From JBMNQH01 sp050944035 (lineage in GTDB: Bacteria > Bacillota > Clostridia > Oscillospirales > Oscillospiraceae), in NCBI GenBank assembly GCA_050944035.1, contig JBMNQH010000040.1, forward strand, positions 1 to 6,435: a DNA stretch of 6,435 bases, read 5' to 3'. The notes under the pieces were generated by a model. That model did not search any database. It was not told the DNA's origin and worked only from the letters and a program-made list of their open reading frames with translations. Position numbers and translations under genes: made by a program. This document shows, in pieces, positions 1 to 4,880 of this stretch; the stretch's first letter is position 1, and every line of letters begins with the position of its first letter.

Positions 1-126
1 CGCACGGCGGGGCCTTGCGATTACACAAGTGAAGTGCCATTAACGCTCACGAGACCCTTCAGAATCTTCGCTTAAATGACGATACAGAATATTGCCTTAT
101 AACTGACCATTGGCGGAGGGTTCGAG
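1..126 (+). promoter_or_regulatory. Leader/promoter region upstream of the cas operon
   Basis: No gene can be supported here; all three + strand frames close by position 75, so at most a few C-terminal codons of an upstream gene could be present. The stretch from about 60 to 105 is more AT-rich than its surroundings. The best -10-like hexamer is TATAAC at 98-103, with a poor -35 candidate (AATGAC, 75-80) 17 bases upstream, so the promoter assignment is weak and rests mainly on position at the 5' end of a co-directional operon. A clear Shine-Dalgarno, GGAGGG at 115-120, sits 6 bases before the cas1 ATG. No CRISPR repeat is visible. Confidence 0.3.
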
Positions 127-1131
127 ATGAAGCACCTTATCGTCTCCGACTACGGTCGCTTTGTGGGGAAGAAGTCTGAGCGGCTGACAGTCATGGAGAA
201 AGGAAAGCTTGTCGAAGAAGTGCCACTGCGAGACCTCGAACAAGTTACCCTGGCTTCTATGGGCATCGGTTTCTCGACAGATGCCCTTGCCGCTTGCATC
301 GAGTTCGGCGTCCCGGTCAATTTCCTGACTTCTTCTGGAAGGCCGTACGCCGTGGTCACGTCACCTGAGCTCAACGGTACGGTCCTGACCAGGAGAGAAC
401 AGATGAAAGCGTACGATGATGAACGCGGGGTGCGCCTCGCAAATTGCTTTGTGCGTGGCAAGATCAACAACCAATCTTGCTTGGTGAAGTACTTCGCAAA
501 GCACCGGAGGACAGACGCCATGTACGGTGAGCTAATGGATAAGGCAAGAGCCATGGAGGTGCTCCGGGATCAAGTCGATGATATCGATGCGAAGTCAGTG
601 GATGAGATCAGAGGAAAACTCCTGAGTCTTGAGGGGAGAGCGGCCTTCGAGTATTGGGAGGCGCTCGGCAACATCGCAGTCGGAGAGTTGTTCAAGGGCC
701 GCGAGCATCGGGGAGCCGACGATCCGCTCAATGTTTGTCTGAACTACGGCTATGGCGTGCTGTACAGCCAAGTGTGGGGGGCCGTGATTCTGGCCGGACT
801 GGAGCCGTTTGGAGGGTTCTTGCACGTAGACAAGCCGGGTAAGCCAAGTCTCGTACTCGATATGGTTGAGGAGTTCCGCGCGCCTTGCGTTGATAGACCG
901 GTCATTGCGCTGCTATCGCGGGGATGGAGACCTGACCTTGATGAGGACGGCAAGATGAGCCTGAAATCCCGCAGGAAGGTAGCCGACGCAGTGCTGGAGC
1001 GCCTGGAAGGAAGGGAGCGCTACAGAGGGCAGAAACACAAGCTGGGCGGCATTATCTTGTCTCAGGCTCGTCGGATAGCCGTTTACTTAAGGGGTGAGGG
1101 AAAGTATGAGGAATTCAGGTCCACCTGGTAG
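127..1131 (+). CDS. cas1: CRISPR-associated endonuclease/integrase Cas1
   Basis: Cas1 is the metal-dependent integrase that, with Cas2, inserts new spacers into the CRISPR array. The 334 residues are full length for the family. The N-terminal beta-rich domain (about 1-85) begins MKHLIVSDYGRFVGKK and includes the SSGRPYA stretch; the helical catalytic domain follows. The expected metal ligands are visible: E169 in the LSLEGRAA motif, H233 in GGFLHVDK, and D245/E248 in the LDMVEEFR motif. The GTVLTRREQ (84-92) and RGKINNQ (110-116) segments are typical of Cas1. ATG 127 is preceded by GGAGGG at a good distance. The overall wording (VGKK..RL, SSGRPYA, TRREQ, FVRGKI.NQ) looks to me closest to the type I-A-like Cas1 group, which fits the csa1 gene downstream; that subgroup placement is from memory, not a tree. 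It is first in the operon, 51 bases before cas2. Confidence 0.97.
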   Translation: MKHLIVSDYGRFVGKKSERLTVMEKGKLVEEVPLRDLEQVTLASMGIGFSTDALAACIEFGVPVNFLTSSGRPYAVVTSPELNGTVLTRREQMKAYDDERGVRLANCFVRGKINNQSCLVKYFAKHRRTDAMYGELMDKARAMEVLRDQVDDIDAKSVDEIRGKLLSLEGRAAFEYWEALGNIAVGELFKGREHRGADDPLNVCLNYGYGVLYSQVWGAVILAGLEPFGGFLHVDKPGKPSLVLDMVEEFRAPCVDRPVIALLSRGWRPDLDEDGKMSLKSRRKVADAVLERLEGRERYRGQKHKLGGIILSQARRIAVYLRGEGKYEEFRSTW

Positions 1132-1182
1132 GAACCAAGATCCACTCAGCCCGCCTGAGAGCTCTGAAGGAAGCTGCCTCAC

Positions 1183-1503
1183 ATGATGGTCAATACTCTT
1201 GTCATTTACGACATAGTCGAGGACAAGGTCCGAAACAAGATCGGCGAGGTCTGCAAGGACTATGGCCTTCAGCGCATCCAATGGAGCGCGTTCTTCGGCC
1301 TTACGGATCGGAACCGCCGTGAGGAAATGATGATCAAGTTCAGACATATTCTGGGCAAGACCGATGGAGTCATCCACATGTATGTCATCTGCGACAAGGA
1401 CCTTCGCCTTCGAAAAGAGATCAGAGTGCAAGGTACTGCGAAGAAACCTGTAGTTACTGCTCGACGTGAATCTGAGGCGAGCGAGAGGATTCCTGTTCAG
1501 TGA
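1183..1503 (+). CDS. cas2: CRISPR-associated protein Cas2
   Basis: Cas2 is the small ferredoxin-fold dimer that bridges two Cas1 dimers in the spacer integration complex. The N-terminus TLVIYDIVEDKVRNKI carries the family's conserved aspartate (D10) at the end of strand 1, followed by the expected C..YGLQRIQWSAFFG block at about 24-39 and the MYVIC strand at 66-70. At 106 residues it is slightly longer than the usual 85-100, with a basic, probably unstructured tail from about residue 84 onward. Two adjacent ATGs exist (1183 and 1186); GAAGGAAG at 1166-1173 is 9 bases from the first and 12 from the second, favouring 1183. The stop codon overlaps the start of cas4, so the two are probably translationally coupled. 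Confidence 0.95.
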   Translation: MMVNTLVIYDIVEDKVRNKIGEVCKDYGLQRIQWSAFFGLTDRNRREEMMIKFRHILGKTDGVIHMYVICDKDLRLRKEIRVQGTAKKPVVTARRESEASERIPVQ

Positions 1504-2141
1504 TGGATGGTGGTGGCGATGGCCTCGGGAGTTACGCCGTAGAACCGGTAGTACCCGGTACCAAAGAGACTCTACAGTTTCGCGTCTCAGACGTCAGGCA
1601 GCACATATATTGCCCTAGGATTACCTACTTCAACTACGTCATCCCCGTTCCCAGACGCAAGACGGTGAAAATGGAGGCGGGCAAAGAATCACACGCTGAC
1701 TTCTCTGAAATCGAGAAGAGGCGGACGCTGGCGAAGTACCGGCTTGGGGAGGGCCAGCGTGAGTTTTGGCTCCGCCTCGAGTCCCTAAGGTTAGGCCTCG
1801 GCGGGGTACTCGACATGCTAATCACGACGAGACTTGGTACCTATCCGGTAGAGTTTAAGAACACTTCAGGCGACATGGGACTTCACCACAAATACCAGCT
1901 TGCGGCGTATGCGATGCTCGTAGAAGAAGTCCTACAAAAACCAGTGCGCGAGGGGTTCATATACCTCATTCCCGGAAAGCGAGTGTTCACAGTTCGGGTG
2001 GATGCCAATGTCCGCCTACACGTGCGCCGAGTCGTTGGTGCGATGCGGAACATCGTGCGACGTGGTTTGCTTCCCGCCAGGACGCGTTCGGGCGGAAGAT
2101 GCCACGATTGTGAGTTTAGGAATTACTGCCGAGATGCATGA
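1500..2141 (+). CDS. cas4: CRISPR-associated exonuclease Cas4 (RecB-like, Fe-S)
   Basis: Cas4 is a PD-(D/E)XK (RecB-type) nuclease with a 4Fe-4S cluster that trims prespacers at the PAM side before Cas1-Cas2 integration. All key residues can be seen: C38 in HIYCPR, H65 in GKESH, D105 in GGVLDML, E118 and K120 in YPVEFKN, the QLAAY motif with Q133 and Y137, and the C-terminal cysteine trio C201, C204, C210 (CxxCx5C). The length of about 212-213 is normal. The start is either GTG 1500 (4-base overlap GTGA with the cas2 stop) or ATG 1503 (TGATG overlap); residues before about 25 are outside the conserved core, so the sequence does not decide. AGAGGA at 1484-1489 is a modest Shine-Dalgarno somewhat closer to the GTG. 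Either way cas2 and cas4 are coupled. It lies 47 bases before a second Cas4-family gene. Confidence 0.95.
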   Translation: MMDGGGDGLGSYAVEPVVPGTKETLQFRVSDVRQHIYCPRITYFNYVIPVPRRKTVKMEAGKESHADFSEIEKRRTLAKYRLGEGQREFWLRLESLRLGLGGVLDMLITTRLGTYPVEFKNTSGDMGLHHKYQLAAYAMLVEEVLQKPVREGFIYLIPGKRVFTVRVDANVRLHVRRVVGAMRNIVRRGLLPARTRSGGRCHDCEFRNYCRDA

Positions 2142-2174
2142 CGGAACTAATCGTTGGACGATTCTCTAGTCATT

Positions 2175-2181
2175 AGGAGGG
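2175..2181 (+). promoter_or_regulatory. Strong Shine-Dalgarno of csa1
   Basis: AGGAGGG lies 7 bases before ATG 2189. It is among the strongest ribosome binding sites in the window and fixes the csa1 start. The gene thus has independent initiation and does not rely on coupling to cas4, whose stop is 47 bases upstream. Confidence 0.75.
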
Positions 2182-2188
2182 AGCCTGG

Positions 2189-3172
2189 ATGTACTTCTTA
2201 TCTACGGAAGAAACCAAGATGCTGCAGAAAGACCTGATTCCAAGGGTGCGAGAATCAGGGGTGGCGGAGGAACTGCGAGGGTGGAACTGGCATGAAGCGC
2301 CGCTGAGGCCTCCGTACGATGTGCATCTTGCGCTGTATGAAATCGCTGGAAAATACTGTCCTAATGGGCGCGATGTTTTTTTGCGGCGCGTGGCTGGCGA
2401 AAAGCCCTCTCCGGGGAGAGCCGCCATTGCCGGCACCGCGTATCACACCGCCGTAGTTGAGATGATACAGGAGGCCAAGAGACTCATATATGCCCTGGGT
2501 CCCGGAGCGGTCGAGGACGTTGCCAACGGCCTCCAGGCTTTCGAGCCAGCGAGCGCGCTCGACATTGGCATCGCCGAAGGCCAGGAGCTCGAGGAAGACC
2601 GCCTCTCACCGAAGCCTGGTCAAGCCATCCCTGACGCAAGGAATCCCTTGAACGACGAGATCAGGCATGGAATCCGAAAGATCAAGTGCTTCGAAGTATC
2701 GAGGATCGTTGCTAGATTGGAGGAAGCCGTCTCCAAACAGCCGTACATCAGCGCTGATTCCCTCGTCGCCACGGCCCTGCCGGTGACATGCGAACACCGG
2801 CTGAACGGGTCTTTTCTCGGACTCAGCAGTCTCTTGAGCTGCGATGCGGCGTTGTTAGGAGGCACCGTCGTGTTCGACCTCAAGTTCGGGCGCAAGCGCG
2901 ACTTCCACCGCCTTAGCACCACAGGTTATGCGCTTGTCATGGAGAGCCTCTGGGACTTCCCCGTTGACATCGGATGTGCTGTCTATGTGGACATGCGACG
3001 CGACGTGCCTGCTATTACGAGAGATCTGTATGCCATCTCTGACGAACTACGACAGTGGTTTCTAGATGAGCGAGACGAGAAGATGCGAATCGTCGCGGAG
3101 GAGCTCGACCCAGGCGTGGCAGAGAAGTGCTATGAGTACTGCGAGTTTAGGACTATGTGCATCCCTAGGTAG
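2189..3172 (+). CDS. csa1: Csa1, second Cas4-family nuclease (type I-A-like Cas4)
   Basis: This 327-residue protein matches the Csa1 branch of Cas4 by its N-terminal signature: MYFLSTEE, then AEELRGWNWHEAPLRPPYD (26-44) and YCPNGRDVFLRR (56-67). It retains a RecB/Cas4-like nuclease core: C57, H86 in AGTAYH, D219 in SCDA, and D230 with K232 in VFDLKFG (Asp replacing the usual Glu). The Fe-S cysteines are C57 plus C314, C318 and C324 (Cx3Cx5C). The glutamine of the Cas4 QxxxY motif is not present; the aligned stretch is RLSTTGYALVMES with Y247. It is larger than classical Cas4, with a long, charged, helical insert at about 104-185. Csa1 proteins are best known from archaeal type I-A loci; Pyrococcus Cas4-2, which defines the non-PAM end of spacers, belongs here to my knowledge. 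Inferred role: prespacer end processing complementary to the neighbouring Cas4. Confidence 0.88.
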   Translation: MYFLSTEETKMLQKDLIPRVRESGVAEELRGWNWHEAPLRPPYDVHLALYEIAGKYCPNGRDVFLRRVAGEKPSPGRAAIAGTAYHTAVVEMIQEAKRLIYALGPGAVEDVANGLQAFEPASALDIGIAEGQELEEDRLSPKPGQAIPDARNPLNDEIRHGIRKIKCFEVSRIVARLEEAVSKQPYISADSLVATALPVTCEHRLNGSFLGLSSLLSCDAALLGGTVVFDLKFGRKRDFHRLSTTGYALVMESLWDFPVDIGCAVYVDMRRDVPAITRDLYAISDELRQWFLDERDEKMRIVAEELDPGVAEKCYEYCEFRTMCIPR

Positions 3173-3190
3173 TGCGACAAATAGAGCCGC

Positions 3191-3207
3191 ATGCCCGCAT
3201 GGGGCAT
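3191..3207 (+). repeat. Small hairpin downstream of csa1
   Basis: ATGCCC (3191-3196) pairs with GGGCAT (3202-3207) around a 5-base GCATG loop, 18 bases after the csa1 stop codon. It is followed by CCCGTTTCTCC, which is not a real U-tract, so it is at best a weak terminator or an RNA-stabilising stem. Confidence 0.35.
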
Positions 3208-3215
3208 CCCGTTTC

Positions 3216-3230
3216 TCCATACAGCATGGA
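3216..3230 (+). repeat. Second small hairpin in the csa1-cas8b gap
   Basis: TCCAT (3216-3220) pairs with ATGGA (3226-3230) around the 5-base loop ACAGC. It lies inside the first repeat-like element (3211-3244), where a CRISPR repeat stem would be expected. A five-base stem can easily occur by chance. Confidence 0.25.
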
Positions 3231-3383
3231 AGGATTTTGAGAAGTCGCGGCTAATCCCAAAATACGACCCGGTTCGCCATTCAAGACGAAGCATCTATTC
3301 TGTCCAATCGAACAAACGTCCCCGACAGTCTGTGACGGAGCAGGCCTGGTATTGTGCATATGGAAAGGGTTTCTAACCTTCTT

Positions 3384-3392
3384 GGGAGGTGG
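3384..3392 (+). promoter_or_regulatory. Shine-Dalgarno deciding the TTG start of cas8b
   Basis: GGGAGGTGG, with the GGAGG core at 3385-3389, lies 7 bases before TTG 3397. A TGA stop in the same frame (3394-3396) directly precedes the TTG, so no upstream start is possible. ACCT at 3376-3379 can pair with AGGT at 3387-3390 over a 7-base loop and could partly mask this site. Confidence 0.7.
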
Positions 3393-3396
3393 TTGA

Positions 3397-4878
3397 TTGC
3401 TCGCTTATACAGGCCACCCATTCTACGACATAGGTGTTGCCACAGTGACAGCCTTCTCCGGGAAGGACAGTCCCAGTTTGGTGACCAGCTCTGACTTGGC
3501 CGAAGTAGCGGGGTTCATCGAGGAACAGTATTCGCGCGATCCTCTGAAGTCGTTTTTGTCGGTTGCCTTTCCAAATGCGTGGTTCAGTCAGCCTGCCTTC
3601 AAAAAGCAGCCTGCCAAACGTCGCGAGTATGCTGATCGTATCCTGAGAGCTTACGACAAGCCATCCAAGGACGATGAACGATGCGTCTTCACTGGGGAAC
3701 CGGCTTCTGCCGTCGCTTTTTCTGGTAAGACTGCTCCCGGGAGAGCTTTCAGGCAGCACGTGCCGCTTCTCACCGGGGAAGGAGTCATGAATTTCTTTCC
3801 CGATGGGGATGTCGGTTTGCCCATCTCGGGCAAGGCAGCGCTGTGCATACAGGCATTTCCACTGGGCTGCGGCAAGTGTGGCGGCAGGCTGCTTGCCGTG
3901 CATTCGGACTCCAGCGACATTACGTTCGGTTTTGCCTTGCACTTTCTCGAAGAGAACCGCCGCGGTTTGAGCCTGGCTCACCTATCCGGCTCGAAGAAAA
4001 TGCCTGAGTCGAGCATGGCGGCAAGAACTACGTTGATTGCCGTCCTAAGCAGCAGGCTCGCAATAATGGATGAGACTCGTCGAGCGTCGGTGACGGCTTA
4101 CCACTTCACGAATAGTGGCCAATCCAAACCGCTCGACAGACGAAGTCCGCCGCTCGAGATACACCATATCCCGGTTGAGATCACTGGATTCCTGAAAGAG
4201 CTCAGGAAGGCGGAATATCACGATCAGTGGAAGGCACTGGTCAGGAGAGGTTGGGAGCTGGCTAAGACTGTTAAGGGGAAAGGTTCGGAAAGTGAAGGGA
4301 AAGCTTGTGGCGAAGAAGGAACTGGAAGGAACTACCTTTACGAGGATCTCTTTTCCCTTCCGGAAACAGCTGCGTCCTTTGTGAGATGCTACTTCCTCCG
4401 CATTCCTGTTCGAAAGGCTGCAAAGGTAGATCCGCGGCGAACGTATTCTATTCGCTCTGAAGGAAGTCTTGTTTCTTGGCGCTTGACTGAGCTTTTCTTA
4501 AGGGAAGTGATGCGTATGGATAAGAACCGTATCGATGAGATCAGACAGCTCGGGGACAGGTTGGCCGACTACGTCAGTGCCGAAAATGATCGCAGGTTTT
4601 TCATGGCCTTCTTCAGTGAGCGCAACTACCAATACCTTCGTAACGCCCTGATCAAGGCCAACCTCAGTCATGTGCGTAGGGGAAATCCTCCCCTCGTTAC
4701 CCTAGATCCGTATCTTACGGTCTTTGAGGAGGGCGATGAGATTTCTCGCAGCGATTGGCAGCTCGCACGTGACTTGGTGCTCATTCGGATGGTGGAACGT
4801 CTCTATCAGAATGGGTGGATCGGGAAAAACGCAGAAGTGGTTCTTCCGGAATCACTTGAGGGAAAGGAGAACGAATAG
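3397..4878 (+). CDS. cas8b: Type I-B Cascade large subunit Cas8b (Cst1-like)
   Basis: Cas8 is the large subunit of type I Cascade and is involved in PAM recognition and in recruiting Cas3. The 493-residue protein resembles the Cst1 (CXXC-CXXC) group: the N-terminus LAYTGHPFYDIGVATVTAFSGK is typical of it, and a cysteine-containing middle part follows. There, C96 in CVFTGEP stands where the first CXXC is expected, with T99 instead of the second Cys; the second pair C158/C161 (CGKCGG) is intact. A G/S/K/E-rich linker at about 290-312 precedes the C-terminal helical part (about 375-475: RIDEIRQLGDRLADYV, then WQLARDLVLIRMVERLYQNGW), which matches the small-subunit-like C-terminus of these proteins. 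The start is TTG, fixed by an immediately preceding in-frame TGA and a GGAGG 7 bases upstream. cas7 follows after 2 bases. Gene family is confident; the exact cas8 subgroup name varies between nomenclatures. Confidence 0.85.
   Translation: MLAYTGHPFYDIGVATVTAFSGKDSPSLVTSSDLAEVAGFIEEQYSRDPLKSFLSVAFPNAWFSQPAFKKQPAKRREYADRILRAYDKPSKDDERCVFTGEPASAVAFSGKTAPGRAFRQHVPLLTGEGVMNFFPDGDVGLPISGKAALCIQAFPLGCGKCGGRLLAVHSDSSDITFGFALHFLEENRRGLSLAHLSGSKKMPESSMAARTTLIAVLSSRLAIMDETRRASVTAYHFTNSGQSKPLDRRSPPLEIHHIPVEITGFLKELRKAEYHDQWKALVRRGWELAKTVKGKGSESEGKACGEEGTGRNYLYEDLFSLPETAASFVRCYFLRIPVRKAAKVDPRRTYSIRSEGSLVSWRLTELFLREVMRMDKNRIDEIRQLGDRLADYVSAENDRRFFMAFFSERNYQYLRNALIKANLSHVRRGNPPLVTLDPYLTVFEEGDEISRSDWQLARDLVLIRMVERLYQNGWIGKNAEVVLPESLEGKENE
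4501..4507 (+). promoter_or_regulatory. Internal Shine-Dalgarno within cas8b
   Basis: AGGGAAG lies 8 bases before an in-frame ATG (4516) inside cas8b. A nearer in-frame ATG (4510) is only 2 bases away and is poorly placed. The site is appropriately positioned to start a separate small-subunit protein from the 3' part of the gene. Confidence 0.45.
4516..4878 (+). CDS. cas11b: Putative Cas11b small subunit, internal start within cas8b
   Basis: Starting at ATG 4516 (Met374 of Cas8b) the same frame gives a 120-residue, helix-rich protein beginning MDKNRIDEIRQLGDRL and ending with the Cas8b C-terminus. AGGGAAG at 4501-4507 serves as a ribosome binding site at 8-base spacing. It is known that type I-B, I-C and I-D systems make their Cas11 small subunit by internal translation from the 3' end of the large-subunit gene, yielding proteins of about this size. 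Here both the domain boundary (just before the conserved helical C-terminal block) and the length fit. In Cascade, several Cas11 copies line the belly of the complex and stabilise the displaced DNA strand. The product is inferred, not demonstrated; ATG 4510 (Met372) or GTG 4507 are alternative starts. Confidence 0.55.
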   Translation: MDKNRIDEIRQLGDRLADYVSAENDRRFFMAFFSERNYQYLRNALIKANLSHVRRGNPPLVTLDPYLTVFEEGDEISRSDWQLARDLVLIRMVERLYQNGWIGKNAEVVLPESLEGKENE

Positions 4879-4880
4879 CA

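Larger units (their letters stand above)
3173..3396 (+). other. 224-base intergenic region between csa1 and cas8b
   Basis: This is the only large gap in the operon. It contains two consecutive small hairpins (3191-3207 and 3216-3230) and two GTTTCT-starting sequences (3211-3244 and 3369-3396) that look loosely like CRISPR repeats. It also has a TTGAGA -35-like hexamer at 3237-3242 without a convincing -10 partner. A 61-codon reading frame (3191-3376) spans most of it but lacks a ribosome binding site and any family resemblance. It may carry a second promoter for the effector genes, an RNA element, or nothing functional; the sequence alone does not settle this. Confidence 0.5.

Noticed and set aside
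1..75. Possible C-terminal tail of an upstream gene in frame 1, ending TAA 73-75
   Set aside because: Only 24 codons are visible, with no recognisable cas6 or cas3 ending and unusual composition; the other two frames also close soon after. Cannot be distinguished from noncoding sequence.
150..554. 134-codon minus strand open frame opposite cas1
   Set aside because: It lies fully within the conserved N-terminal half of Cas1, is rich in Ser/Arg/Pro as antisense frames usually are, and shows no domain.
1111..1182. Regulatory hairpin in the cas1-cas2 gap (CAGGT-CC-ACCTG at 1116-1127)
   Set aside because: It has a 2-base loop, sits on the last codons of cas1, and needs no explanation beyond chance; the loop is too small to form a full stem.
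1087..1431. 114-codon minus strand open frame opposite cas2
   Set aside because: Cas2 is clear on the + strand; the antisense product has no recognisable motif and bridges the cas1-cas2 gap only by chance.
3191..3215. Intrinsic terminator after csa1
   Set aside because: The 6-base-pair stem is followed by CCCGTTTCTCC, not a U-tract, so efficient termination is unlikely; kept only as a hairpin.
3191..3376. 61-codon + strand reading frame filling most of the csa1-cas8b gap
   Set aside because: No Shine-Dalgarno before its ATG, no recognisable family, uneven basic composition without domain character, and its start lies inside a hairpin. It could be a small gene, but nothing in the sequence supports it.
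3373..3981. 202-codon minus strand open frame opposite cas8b
   Set aside because: The + strand encodes a recognisable Cas8b N-terminus with a strong ribosome binding site over the same bases; the antisense frame has no family features and is a shadow of codon composition.
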